Shown here: in pieces, positions 35,001 to 43,270 of the stretch
Layout: each line of letters begins with the position of its first letter
How positions within the stretch are numbered: the stretch's first letter is position 1
Origin: Micromonospora sp. H61
Lineage (GTDB): Bacteria > Actinomycetota > Actinomycetes > Mycobacteriales > Micromonosporaceae
Length of the DNA: 49,481 bases
Reading direction: 5' to 3'
Assembly: GCF_018070325.1 (NCBI RefSeq)
Contig: NZ_JAGPXY010000047.1
Location: 1-49,481 of the forward strand
Program-made: the position numbers and the translations under genes
Notes under the pieces: generated by a model
Database searches by the model: none
What the model saw: only the letters and a program-made list of their open reading frames with translations
What the model was told of the DNA's origin: nothing

Positions 35001-37061
35001 TCAGCCGGTGGCGCAGATGGTGCCGTTGAGGCTGAACGCCGTGGGCAGCACGTTCGGCCCTCCGTACGCGCCGACGAAGCCGGCGCTCACGGTGCCGCCG
35101 GCGGCGATCTGCCGGTTGTCGGCGGTGGGCGTGACCCGCACCGTGGTGCCGACCTGCTCCCAGGTGGCGCTCCACCCGCTGCTCACCTGCTGCCAGCCGG
35201 TGGGCCACGCCCAGGTGAGCGTCCAGCCGTCGATCGGGCTGGACCCGTTGTTGGTGATGTCGACGCCGCCGATGTAACCGTTGCCCCAGTCGTTGTTGGC
35301 GGTGAAGCGGACTGTGCACGTACTGGCGGCGGGGCTGCCGGTGGCGAAGGTGAGCGGCGGTGAGGCCCAGGAGACCCGCCCGGCGGTGTCGCGGGCCAGC
35401 ACGTTGACTGTGTACCGGCTGCCCGGCACGAGGTTGTCGACAGTGAACGAGGTGGTAGCCGTCTCACCGAGTTGCTCGCTGACCGCGCCGTGCTGCCGGT
35501 GCACCTCGTACTTGGCGATCGGGCTGGCGCCCGGGGTGGCCGTCGGCCAGGTGATCGTCGCGGCGCGGTCGGTGACACCGCTCGCGGTCGGCTGGCCGGG
35601 TGCGGCCGGCCGACCGGCGGACGCGTCAGCCGCGCGCAGCACCAGCGTGGTCAACGAGTACGCCGGCAGCGTCCGGCTGGTCGCCGAGCCGGACTGGCTG
35701 GTGGCGATGCCGGTGGCGCCGTTGGTGAGGGTGGACACCGTCGGCGCGACGGCCGACGGGGTGAACCCGGCGTAGTCGATGGTGACCGGGTGGTCGTTGT
35801 CCGGGTCCTTGTTCACCAGCAGCACGGCAAGGTCACCGTTGCTCCGGCGAACGGCGTGGGCGGTGACCAGGGGCTCGTCGGTGCCGGCGCGAACGAACTG
35901 GTCGCCGGTCTTCGCGAAGAGCTTCATCATGCTCAGCCCGTGGTACGGCGCGAACGGTGTGTTCAGCGGTGGTTGGCAGACCGAGCCGTCCTCGGCGCAG
36001 GCCCCGCTGGAGAGCATCCCGAAGTCGCCGTAGTCGGTCTGGCCGGCCACCTGCGTCACGGTGCCCATGCCGTTGTGCACGTTCCACCAGTGGGCGGTGA
36101 AGACGCCGTTCTCCAGCAGAGCGCTGTAGACGTCGGCCAGGAACAGCGCGCCCGGTTGGGTGTTCCGGCCGGCGTCGACGTTCAGCTCGGTGAAGCTGAT
36201 GCCGATCCGGTCGGCGTTCGGGCCGGCGTACCGGGCGAGCTGCCGCCGCAGCAGGTAGATGGCGTCGGGGAGGTGGTTGACGCGGGTCAGCGACTCGGCG
36301 GCGGTGCCGCCCGGGTACCAGTGCACGTCCACGAAGTCGATCTTCGGGCCGGCGATGGAGAGCACTGTCTGGTTCCACGGGCCCAGATCGCTGCCGGCGG
36401 TGATCCCGTCCGGCCAGTTGCCCGGCATGGTCAGCACCGCTCCGACCTTGATGCTCGGGTCGACCGCCTTCATCGCGTCGGCGTACTCGACGACCAGCCT
36501 CGCGTACTGTGTCGCGCTCTTGTCGGGGTGGTCGTCGGCCTCCCACGCGGACCCGTAGTGGCCGTTGCCGTAGTTCTCGTTGCCGACGGTCCAGTACCGC
36601 GCGTCGTAGCCCTTCGTCACGTTGGCGTACCGCACCCAGTCGGCGGCCTCGGCGGGCGTGCCGGTGCCGTAGTTCGCGATGATCATCGGCTGCGCGCCGA
36701 CGCGCCGGACCGCCGCCATGAAGGTGTCGAAGTCGGTCCCCGGCGCGACGTAACCGCCGGGCGCGGTGTGGTCCTTCCAGTGGTAGATGTCGGCGTACGA
36801 GCCGCCGGGGTAGCGCATCATCTGCACGCCGGCATCTCTGAGCAGGTCCGATGTCTCGGCGGTGCCGAGGTTCGAGTCCCAGATGGCGTGGTTGACGCCG
36901 AGAGCGGTGTCCGGCACGGTCGCCAGTCCCGCGCGGGTGTTGACGGTCACGGTGACCGGGTCGACAGCCGCGCTGGCGGTTGGTGGGTTGACGCCCGCGA
37001 GCGCGCTCGCGGCGAGCAGCAGGCCCGTCAGGAGTGCTGTTCGGGTCTTCGGTTTAGGCAT
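35001..37061 (-). CDS. Secreted GH51-like alpha-L-arabinofuranosidase with Fn3 and CBM2
   Basis: A 686-residue exported enzyme. The signal peptide ends near TASAAV (residues 29-33). The (beta/alpha)8 domain (about 35-395) has the clan GH-A acid/base in VGNENYG (Glu162) and the nucleophile in FTELN (Glu292). A C-terminal beta-sandwich follows (DLAVLLVNKDP to LTTLVLRAA, about 400-480). An Fn3 module spans about 490-570 (PGQPTASGVTDRAATITW). A CBM2-type cellulose-binding domain fills the last 100 residues, with NDWGNGYIGGVDITNNGS, conserved Trp residues and the flanking Cys pair (ACSTC-type start, ICATG end). It should release arabinose side chains from cell-wall polysaccharides while bound to cellulose. 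GH51 and related GH families are alternatives. Confidence 0.85.
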   Translation of the reverse strand: MPKPKTRTALLTGLLLAASALAGVNPPTASAAVDPVTVTVNTRAGLATVPDTALGVNHAIWDSNLGTAETSDLLRDAGVQMMRYPGGSYADIYHWKDHTAPGGYVAPGTDFDTFMAAVRRVGAQPMIIANYGTGTPAEAADWVRYANVTKGYDARYWTVGNENYGNGHYGSAWEADDHPDKSATQYARLVVEYADAMKAVDPSIKVGAVLTMPGNWPDGITAGSDLGPWNQTVLSIAGPKIDFVDVHWYPGGTAAESLTRVNHLPDAIYLLRRQLARYAGPNADRIGISFTELNVDAGRNTQPGALFLADVYSALLENGVFTAHWWNVHNGMGTVTQVAGQTDYGDFGMLSSGACAEDGSVCQPPLNTPFAPYHGLSMMKLFAKTGDQFVRAGTDEPLVTAHAVRRSNGDLAVLLVNKDPDNDHPVTIDYAGFTPSAVAPTVSTLTNGATGIATSQSGSATSRTLPAYSLTTLVLRAADASAGRPAAPGQPTASGVTDRAATITWPTATPGASPIAKYEVHRQHGAVSEQLGETATTSFTVDNLVPGSRYTVNVLARDTAGRVSWASPPLTFATGSPAASTCTVRFTANNDWGNGYIGGVDITNNGSSPIDGWTLTWAWPTGWQQVSSGWSATWEQVGTTVRVTPTADNRQIAAGGTVSAGFVGAYGGPNVLPTAFSLNGTICATG

Positions 37062-37331
37062 GGGCGGGGTTCCTTCGCGCAGATGAGCCGCCCGACCGGT
37101 CAGGGTGCGACGCGGGGACGGGCGATCTCGTGGACGGCGGACTCTGGTTGGTCCATCGCTCGTGTCACCGTCCCCCGGAGATCACATCTGGATCCCGGTT
37201 GCCCAGTGGACGGTGGTCGGCCCCGCGCGCGGCTGTTCATCGACGTATCACAATGGCACTGCCGGCTCGACAATCTCAAGTCGCGTCAGCGGACGCTCGA
37301 CAAGAGATCGACAGACGTCATACGTTACAGC

Positions 37332-38651
37332 TTGCCGAACGTCGACCGCCTGCGCCGGACCGCCGCGCTGCCGCCGGCCGTGGTCACGGTCGCCACCCCG
37401 GCGTCGGCCGCGGCGCTCACCCAGGTGACCAGCTTCGGCACCAACCCGACGAACCTCCAGATGCACCTGTACGTGCCGGATCGGGTCGCGGCCCAGCCGG
37501 CCCTGCTCCTCGCCCTGCACTACTGCACCGGCAGCGGTCCGGCGGTGCACAGCGGCTTCGGGCTGAGTACCCTCGCCGACCACTACGGCTTCATCGTGAT
37601 CTACCCGTCGGTGACCCGGAGCAGCAAGTGTTGGGACGTCTCGTCACCGCAGGCCCTGCGGCGCGACGGCGGCAGCGACCCGGTCGGCCTCAAGTCCATG
37701 GTCGACCACGTTCGGAGCCGCTACCCGGTCGACGCCAACCGGATCGGTGTGGGTGGGTTCTCCTCCGGCGCCATGATGGCCAACGTCATGGTCGGCCTCT
37801 ACCCGGACCTGTTCCACGCCGGGTTCAGCTCCTCCGGGGCCCCGTTCGGGTGCTTCGCCACCACCAACGGCGCGGAGTGGAACAGCGAGTGCTCCGGCGG
37901 ACGCATCGTCAGGACCGGGCAGCAGTGGGGTGACCTGGTCCGCAACGCCTACCCCGGTTACTCCGGCAAGCGTCCCCGGTTCCAGATCTGGCACGGCACC
38001 ACGGACACCACGCTGAGCTACGTCAACTTCGGCGAGCAGATCAAGCAGTGGACCAACGTGCAGGGCGTGTCGCAGACCCCCAGCTTCACCGACTCCCCGC
38101 AGGCCAGCGCCACCCGTACCCGGTACGGGGGCACCGGCGGCACGGCGCCCGTCGAAGCGATCAGCTTCCAGGGGTACGGCCACTCGATCCCGTTCGACGC
38201 CGCGCAGGCCATCCGGTTCCTCGGCTTCGACGCCACGAGCCCCACCACCCCACCACCCGGCGGCACGTCGGCACCGCTGCGCAACACCGGCGCCAACCGC
38301 TGCCTCGACGTCCCGTCGCGGTCGCAGACCAACGGCACGCAGCTGACGTTGTGGGACTGCAACGGCGGCGCCAACCAGCAGTGGACGTCGACCGCCGCGA
38401 AACAACTCCAGGTGTACGGCACGAAGTGCCTGGACGCCGAGGGCGCCGGAACCTCGCCGGGCACCCGGGTGATCATCTGGGACTGCAATGGCGGCACCAA
38501 CCAGCAGTGGAACGTCAACACCGACGGCACGGTGGCCGGTGTGCAGTCCGGCCTGTGCCTGACGCCCAACGCCGCCGGAACCGCCAACGGCACCCCTGTG
38601 GTCCTGTCGAGCTGCAACGGCTCGAACAGCCAGCGGTGGACCCGAAGCTGA
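37332..38651 (+). CDS. Secreted CE1/PHB-depolymerase-like esterase with C-terminal CBM13 (ricin-type lectin)
   Basis: A protein of about 439 residues if translation begins at the TTG at 37332. The early part reads MPNVDRLRRTAAL, then a short hydrophobic run and ATPASA, a plausible but weak signal peptide. No Shine-Dalgarno precedes it and the 5' end needs mapping. The alpha/beta hydrolase domain (about 28-305) has the nucleophile Ser144 in GGFSSGAMM, the Asp in WHGTTDTTLS and the His in GYGHSIPF. This is the pattern of acetylxylan or feruloyl esterases and poly(3-hydroxybutyrate) depolymerase-like CE1 proteins. A Pro/Thr linker leads to a CBM13 domain with repeated WDCNGGxNQQW motifs. It would remove acyl groups from xylan, working with the nearby glycosidases. 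Confidence 0.82.
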   Translation: MPNVDRLRRTAALPPAVVTVATPASAAALTQVTSFGTNPTNLQMHLYVPDRVAAQPALLLALHYCTGSGPAVHSGFGLSTLADHYGFIVIYPSVTRSSKCWDVSSPQALRRDGGSDPVGLKSMVDHVRSRYPVDANRIGVGGFSSGAMMANVMVGLYPDLFHAGFSSSGAPFGCFATTNGAEWNSECSGGRIVRTGQQWGDLVRNAYPGYSGKRPRFQIWHGTTDTTLSYVNFGEQIKQWTNVQGVSQTPSFTDSPQASATRTRYGGTGGTAPVEAISFQGYGHSIPFDAAQAIRFLGFDATSPTTPPPGGTSAPLRNTGANRCLDVPSRSQTNGTQLTLWDCNGGANQQWTSTAAKQLQVYGTKCLDAEGAGTSPGTRVIIWDCNGGTNQQWNVNTDGTVAGVQSGLCLTPNAAGTANGTPVVLSSCNGSNSQRWTRS

Positions 38652-38698
38652 CGCGGTGATCGACGGCGGCGTACCCCGTCGGTTGCTCGGGCGGGTGT

Positions 38699-38739
38699 GC
38701 GTCCCGCTGCTCGGGCCCGGACTCCGAGCAGCGGGACGC
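38699..38739 (+). terminator. Strong terminator after the esterase gene
   Basis: GCGTCCCGCTGCTCGG (38699-38714) pairs perfectly with its complement (38724-38739) around a 9-base loop, 48 bases past the esterase stop. Confidence 0.75.
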
Positions 38740-39067
38740 GACCCGGCGGCCAGGGCTGGGGCCGACGGTCGCCATCAGGGCGGCCCAGGCGCGGGCTCCT
38801 GCCCAGCGGCGTCCGCTGGGCAGGGTGAGCGGACCGGGTTGTCGTCGCACGACTGTTCCGGCTGCTGCGGTGCCCTGGAATCGCGGTGGCCGTTCATGCC
38901 TCGGCCGCGTGGCGCGCGGGTCGCCCAGTGGTGGTCTCGGGCCGTCTCGCGCCGGCCACGTGCCACCCGCCCCACGCCACGATCGTCGTCCGTCACGCAT
39001 CGGGCCGATGGCGACAGCCCCGTCGCAGCGGCCCGAAGTCGGTCGAGGATCGACGACTGTCCGTCAC
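38740..39067. other. Gap with no gene recognised
   Basis: This 328-base stretch between the esterase terminator and an operator-like palindrome has no open frame with a protein pattern on either strand. It includes a small GCCCAGCGG/CCGCTGGGC hairpin near 38800-38820. I see no RNA gene. Confidence 0.5.
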
Positions 39068-39102
39068 GTTAGCGCTAACAGTGAGCGATTGTCCATAGAC
39101 AA
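39068..39102. promoter_or_regulatory. LacI-type palindrome GTTAGCGCTAAC and an adjacent inverted repeat
   Basis: GTTAGCGCTAAC (39068-39079) is a perfect 12-base palindrome with a central CG step. TTGTC-N4-GACAA follows at 39089-39102. They lie 78-112 bases upstream of the DUF218 gene. Palindromes of this style bind LacI-family regulators of polysaccharide use, but the next gene is not a glycosidase. Confidence 0.6.
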
Positions 39103-39167
39103 CGTTCTTTGTCCGCTGGTCGGGACGGTCGCGGCTACGCCGACGACAGTCGTGTGCACTGGCGGAA

Positions 39168-39173
39168 TAGCCT
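39168..39173 (+). promoter_or_regulatory. Candidate -10 element, leaderless DUF218 transcript
   Basis: TAGCCT ends six bases before the ATG at 39180. No Shine-Dalgarno is present, so transcription and translation probably start together. Confidence 0.5.
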
Positions 39174-39179
39174 TGCGGC

Positions 39180-39887
39180 ATGCGGGGGCGATTCAGCGGG
39201 GCCAGACGGTGGTACGGGGAGCACCGGGGGTTGGTCCGCCGTACGGTCCTCGCACTCACGGTGGGGGTCGTGGTGCTGACCGGCGGCACGGTGGCCAGCG
39301 TGACGTGGATCCGCGACACCGCGGAGGGCCACCTCTACGGCGAGGCCGAGGTGCCGGACGCCCCGGTCGCCCTGGTCCTGGGCACCAAGGTGGACGCCGA
39401 CGGCACGCCCTCACCCGTCCTCACCGCCCGGCTGGAGATCGCGCGGCGGCTGTTCGACGCCGGCAAGGTGCGGGCGATCCTCGTGTCGGGCGACAACATG
39501 AACGCCGACTACAACGAGCCCGCCGCGATGCGGAACTGGCTGGTGCAGCGGGGTGTGCCAGCGCACAAGGTGGTGCCGGACTACGCCGGCTTCGACACGT
39601 ACGACTCGTGTGCGCGCGCTGAGCGGATCTTCGGGGTGCGGCGAGCCACTGTGGTGACCCAGTCCTTCCACCTGCCGCGCGCCGTGGCGCTGTGCCGGCG
39701 CCTCGGCATCGACGCCAACGGTGTGGGCGACGACAGCGCGAAGCGGTACGCCCAGACGTGGTGGTTCAGTTCGTCCCGGGAGAACGGCGCGTGCCTGAAG
39801 GCCGCGCTGGAGCTGCTCTCCGGTCGGGACCCGGCGCACCTCGGCCGCCGGGAGACGGGCGTCGACGACGCGTTGCGCGTCGACTGA
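39180..39887 (+). CDS. SanA/YdcF-like DUF218 membrane protein
   Basis: A 235-residue protein with one N-terminal membrane segment (about 20-46, TVLALTVGVVVLTGGTVASVTW) and a DUF218 domain outside. The domain has ALVLGTKVDADGTPSPVLTARLEIARRLFDAGKVRAILVSGDN near the start and ATVVTQSFHLPRAVALCRRLGIDANGVG later, as in SanA (the vancomycin-exclusion protein of Gram-negatives) and YdcF. The biochemical role of these proteins is unclear; an envelope barrier or undecaprenyl-lipid function is discussed. It is convergent with the LacI gene, with six bases between stops. Confidence 0.87.
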   Translation: MRGRFSGARRWYGEHRGLVRRTVLALTVGVVVLTGGTVASVTWIRDTAEGHLYGEAEVPDAPVALVLGTKVDADGTPSPVLTARLEIARRLFDAGKVRAILVSGDNMNADYNEPAAMRNWLVQRGVPAHKVVPDYAGFDTYDSCARAERIFGVRRATVVTQSFHLPRAVALCRRLGIDANGVGDDSAKRYAQTWWFSSSRENGACLKAALELLSGRDPAHLGRRETGVDDALRVD

Positions 39888-39893
39888 GGGAGG

Positions 39894-40913
39894 TCACGAG
39901 CGTGGTGGTGCGGCGCTGTCGCGGACGATGAGTTCCGTGGCGAGTTCGACCCGAGGGCTCTCGGTCCTCTCGCCGCCGGCGAGGCGTAGCACGGTCCGCG
40001 CGGCCAGCATGCCCATCTCGGCCAGGGGTTGCCGGACGGTGGTCAGCGGTGGCGAGCACCAGCGCACCTCCGGCAGGTCGTCGAAGCCGACCACGCTGAC
40101 GTCGTCGGGCACCCGCAGACCCCGTTTGCGGACCGCCTCGTAGACGCCGAGCGCCATCTGATCGCTGGAGGCGCAGATGGCGGTGGGAGGGTCGGGCAGG
40201 GTCAGCAGTTGCGTACCCGCGGTGAAGCCGGCCTCGTGGTAGAAGTTGCCGGGGCGGATCAGGGCGTCGTCGATGGGGATCCCGGCGGCGCCGAGGGCGG
40301 CCCGATAGCCGTCCATCCGGGCCCGGCTGCACATCAGGTGCGGTGGGCCGGCGATGAAGCCGATGCGGCGGTGGCCGAGGCTGATCAGGTACTGGTTGGC
40401 GCTGAGACTGCCCGCCCAGTTGGTGGCGCCGATGGTGGGTGACTCCTGCGGGTCGACCCCGGCCGGGTCGATGATGACGACCGGCAGGTGGAGCCGGCGC
40501 AGCTCGGCCTGCAACGGTGGGTTCACCATCGAGGTCACGAAGATGATTCCCTCGGTGGAGCGCGTACGCATGTTGTCGAGCCACTGCTTGGCCGAGGAGA
40601 TGCGCCAGTGGATGGCCGACACGACGGTGCCGACGCCGCTGGTCTGGCCGACGTCCTCCACCCCACGGATGATCTCCACGGCCCACGGGCTGTCCAGGTC
40701 GTTGAAGACCAGGTCGATGAGGGCGGCGTCGGTACGCCGTGACGGTGAGCGGCGGCGGTAGCCGTGTCGGTTCAGTAGCGCCTCGACGCGTTCCCGGGTG
40801 TCGGGGGCGACGTCGGAGCGGCCGTTGATGACCCGGGAGACGGTGGGCACGGAGACTCCGGCCAACCGCGCGATCATGGCGATGGTGACGTTTCGGCCGT
40901 TCTCCGTGCCCAC
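39894..40913 (-). CDS. LacI-family regulator beside the GH43 gene
   Basis: A repressor of about 339 residues. The helix-turn-helix is TIAMIARLAGVSVPTVSRVINGRSDVAPDTRERVEALLNRHGY. The effector domain is of the XylR/BxlR style (LIDLVFNDLDSPWAVEIIRGVED, then GFIAGPPHLMCSRARMDGYRAAL and VSVVGFDDLPEVRWCSPPLTTVRQPLAEMG). I prefer the GTG at 40913, preceded by GGGGGGA, over the TTG at 40952. It is divergent from the GH43 gene, and a GAAACTTTC palindrome lies in the gap, so it probably represses that enzyme and itself until xylo- or arabino-oligosaccharides appear. Confidence 0.9.
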   Translation of the reverse strand: MGTENGRNVTIAMIARLAGVSVPTVSRVINGRSDVAPDTRERVEALLNRHGYRRRSPSRRTDAALIDLVFNDLDSPWAVEIIRGVEDVGQTSGVGTVVSAIHWRISSAKQWLDNMRTRSTEGIIFVTSMVNPPLQAELRRLHLPVVIIDPAGVDPQESPTIGATNWAGSLSANQYLISLGHRRIGFIAGPPHLMCSRARMDGYRAALGAAGIPIDDALIRPGNFYHEAGFTAGTQLLTLPDPPTAICASSDQMALGVYEAVRKRGLRVPDDVSVVGFDDLPEVRWCSPPLTTVRQPLAEMGMLAARTVLRLAGGERTESPRVELATELIVRDSAAPPRS

Positions 40914-40941
40914 GGTCCCCCCTGCGGAGCTATGGATCTCC

Positions 40942-40950
40942 GAAACTTTC
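40942..40950. promoter_or_regulatory. Candidate operator GAAACTTTC between LacI and GH43 genes
   Basis: GAAA-C-TTTC is a perfect 9-base dyad 29 bases from the LacI start and about 170 bases from the GH43 start. The 206-base divergent gap otherwise shows a TTCCGGAA palindrome near 41085 and the AGGAG site of the GH43 gene. Confidence 0.45.
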
Positions 40951-41119
40951 AATGCTTCGCCGGTAATGTCGATCGATGGCCGGCACGCTACGAGCTGTTG
41001 TCCCAGCGGTCAAGACCTCTGTCCTATTGCGAAGAGACCAGCTAGCGTAAGCAGGGCTTCCAGTGATCCGGGACCACGATTTTCCGGAAGTTCCAGACAG
41101 TCCGTCCAGAGGAGTGCTC

Positions 41120-42745
41120 GTGTCGACCGACATCGCTAACGTGGCGACCGCTACCCGGTCGATCCGCAATCCCGTCCTCGCCGGGTTCCACCCGGACCCG
41201 TCGATCCTGCGCGTCGGCGACGACTACTACCTGGCCACCTCGACCTTCGAGTGGTATCCGGGAGTGCTGGTGCACCACTCGCGTGACCTGGTGAACTGGC
41301 GCAGCCTGGGTGGGATCATCACCGACCGGCGCCTGCTCGATCTGCGCGGCTGCGGTGACTCCAACGGGGTGTGGGCGCCAGACCTGACGTACCACGACGG
41401 TCAGTTCCACCTCGTCTACAGCGACGTGGCCAGCTTCGCCAGCGGCTACTGGGATCCGCAGAACTTCCTGGTCACCGCCGAGGACATCACCGGCCCCTGG
41501 TCCGATCCGGTGAAGCTGCACGGGCGCGGGTTCGACGCGTCGCTGTTCCACGACGACGACGGCACGACCTGGCTGCTGGGCATGAGCGCGGACTGGCGGC
41601 CCGGCCGCGACCGCTTCGGTGGCATCGAGATCCAGCAGTACGACCGGGCCGCACGCCGTCTGGTCGGCAGCCCCCGCATCCTGTTCACCGGCTCCCCGGT
41701 CGGGGTCACCGAGGGCCCGCACCTGTACCGCCACGACGGCTGGTACTGGCTGATCACCGCCGAGGGCGGCACCAGCTGGGAGCACCAGGTCACAGTGGCG
41801 CGGTCCCGGGAGCTGTTCGGACCGTACGAGGTGGACCCGGACGGACCACTGCTCACCTCCTTCGGGCGGCCCGACCTGCGGTTGCAGAAGGCGGGTCACG
41901 GCAGCCTGGTCCACACGCAGAGCGGCGAGTGGTACCTGGCCCATCTGGTCGGCCGCCCGTACTCCCCGCTGGGCAACTGCGTGCTGGGTCGGGAGACAGC
42001 GATCCAGCGGGTCGAGTGGCCGTCGGGCGGCTGGCCGCGAATCGCCGGAGGGGTGCCCGCGGACGACGTCGTCGCACCCGACCTGCCCGCGCACCCCTGG
42101 CCGGCGGAGCCCGAGACGGACCACTTCGACGCCCCCGAGCTGGGCCGGTGCTGGTCGACGCTGCGTCGGCCGGCAGCCCCGGACTGGGTCGACCTGCACA
42201 CCCGCCCGTCGTACCTGCGGGTCCACGGCGGGCAGTCGCCGGTCGGTCGACGGGCACCCAGCCTGGTCGGGCGACGCGTCGGCGCACGGGAGTGCTCGCT
42301 GGAGACCGTTGTGGAGTTCGAACCGGCCGACCACCGTCAGCTCGCCGGGATCACCGCCTACTACAACACGCTCAACTGGCACCACCTCTACCTGACCCGG
42401 GCAGACGACGGCCGGACGGTGCTGGAGCTGCTCAGCTCCGACAACGGGCGGCGCACCGCGTACCCGGAGCTGACAGTCGATGTCGACGGCGTCACCCGAG
42501 TCGGCCTGCGGGCCGTCTTCGACGGGCCGGCGGTGCGCTTCGACTACGACCTCGGCGCCGGTTGGCAGCGACTACCGGCCGAGCTGGACGCGACCATCCT
42601 GTCCGACGAGCACGCCGCGCTGATCATCGACGGTGAGCCGGCGGCGTGGGGCTTCACCGGTGCGTTTCTCGGCCTGTGGGTGCAGGACCTGGGCGGCGAC
42701 GGCGTGCACGCCGACTTCGACCTGGCCACCTACCGGGAACAGTGA
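41120..42745 (+). CDS. GH43 beta-xylosidase / alpha-L-arabinofuranosidase
   Basis: A 541-residue enzyme without a signal peptide, so intracellular. The N-terminal five-bladed propeller has the general-base Asp26 in AGFHPDPS, an Asp in the GRGFDASLFHDDDG segment and the general-acid Glu in GVTEGPHLY. A C-terminal beta-sandwich (about 325-540: ETDHFDAPELGRCWSTLR to GAFLGLWVQDLGG) is the pattern of the large xylosidase subfamilies (GH43_11-like). The GTG at 41120 has AGGAG five bases upstream. It hydrolyses imported xylo- or arabinoxylo-oligosaccharides and is divergent from a LacI gene that likely controls it. A perfect terminator follows directly. Confidence 0.92.
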   Translation: MSTDIANVATATRSIRNPVLAGFHPDPSILRVGDDYYLATSTFEWYPGVLVHHSRDLVNWRSLGGIITDRRLLDLRGCGDSNGVWAPDLTYHDGQFHLVYSDVASFASGYWDPQNFLVTAEDITGPWSDPVKLHGRGFDASLFHDDDGTTWLLGMSADWRPGRDRFGGIEIQQYDRAARRLVGSPRILFTGSPVGVTEGPHLYRHDGWYWLITAEGGTSWEHQVTVARSRELFGPYEVDPDGPLLTSFGRPDLRLQKAGHGSLVHTQSGEWYLAHLVGRPYSPLGNCVLGRETAIQRVEWPSGGWPRIAGGVPADDVVAPDLPAHPWPAEPETDHFDAPELGRCWSTLRRPAAPDWVDLHTRPSYLRVHGGQSPVGRRAPSLVGRRVGARECSLETVVEFEPADHRQLAGITAYYNTLNWHHLYLTRADDGRTVLELLSSDNGRRTAYPELTVDVDGVTRVGLRAVFDGPAVRFDYDLGAGWQRLPAELDATILSDEHAALIIDGEPAAWGFTGAFLGLWVQDLGGDGVHADFDLATYREQ

Positions 42746-42746
42746 C

Positions 42747-42781
42747 CACGCGGACGGCACTCGGCGGGTGCCGTCCGCGTG
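42747..42781 (+). terminator. Terminator after the GH43 gene
   Basis: CACGCGGACGGCAC (42747-42760) pairs perfectly with GTGCCGTCCGCGTG (42768-42781). It begins two bases after the stop codon and can also serve the minus-strand pseudogene that ends at 42792. Confidence 0.8.
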
Positions 42782-42791
42782 CCCACTCGTC

Positions 42792-43140
42792 CTACCTGGC
42801 CGGGGCGGCGACCGCCCGCAGCCGGCCGAGAGTGGTGCGGAAACCGTGGCCGGACGCGGCCGGGTCCTCGGCGTTCAGGCCGTTGACGGCAATGGTCTGC
42901 GAGCGGGTCGTGGCGACGGCCTCCGCGTCGGACCCGTTCAGGTCGAACACGCCGAAGTCGCCGCTGAGCGTCCGGAACGTCGGGGCAGCCGGGTCCCGGG
43001 CGAGGTAGAGCACCACGACCTGGCCGGCCTCGAGCTTCGACATGTGCGCCATGCATGGTGGCGTACCCGCGCAGCTTGCCCTTGATCGGCGAGGGCGCGA
43101 CGTCGGTCGCCGTCCCGTCACGCCTTGCGGTCGTCGATTG
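42792..43140 (-). pseudogene. Frameshifted gene fragment, family not recognised
   Basis: The minus strand reads DGTATDVAPSPIKGKLRGYA and TM in one frame, then MAHMSKLEAGQVVVLYLARD, PAAPTFRTLSGDFGVFDLNG and SDAEAVATTRSQTIAVNGLN in the next, to a TAG at 42792-42794. The switch is at the run ATGCATG near 43052, where one extra base would explain it. No start codon with a ribosome site is found and the upstream part is missing. Residue composition is protein-like, unlike shadow frames. The fragment abuts the chitosanase control region. I do not recognise the family. Confidence 0.5.
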
Positions 43141-43156
43141 ACGAGGAATCGACGTA

Positions 43157-43182
43157 CTGGTATCTGTTAATACAGTTTCCAG
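43157..43182. promoter_or_regulatory. 26-base interrupted palindrome upstream of the chitosanase gene
   Basis: CTGG-N3-CTGT-TAAT-ACAG-N3-CCAG spans 43157-43182, with both arm pairs matching and an AT-rich centre. It lies 89 bases before the chitosanase ATG in otherwise GC-rich DNA, so it is a good operator candidate for a chito-oligosaccharide-responsive regulator encoded elsewhere. Confidence 0.6.
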
Positions 43183-43270
43183 ATGCTCGCGGGTGCCCGC
43201 CGAGGCCGAACCGTCGCGCCGGGCCACCGACCGGCTGGCGGCACGCCGCCCCTTCCCCGAGGAACACCCC

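Noticed and set aside
35472..37331. A long upstream extension of the esterase frame (over 600 extra codons)
   Set aside because: This part is antisense to the arabinofuranosidase gene; the esterase domain and its signal peptide begin only after 37332.
38880..38980. Possible tRNA-like sequence in the gap after the esterase gene
   Set aside because: No T-loop consensus or cloverleaf arms could be built.
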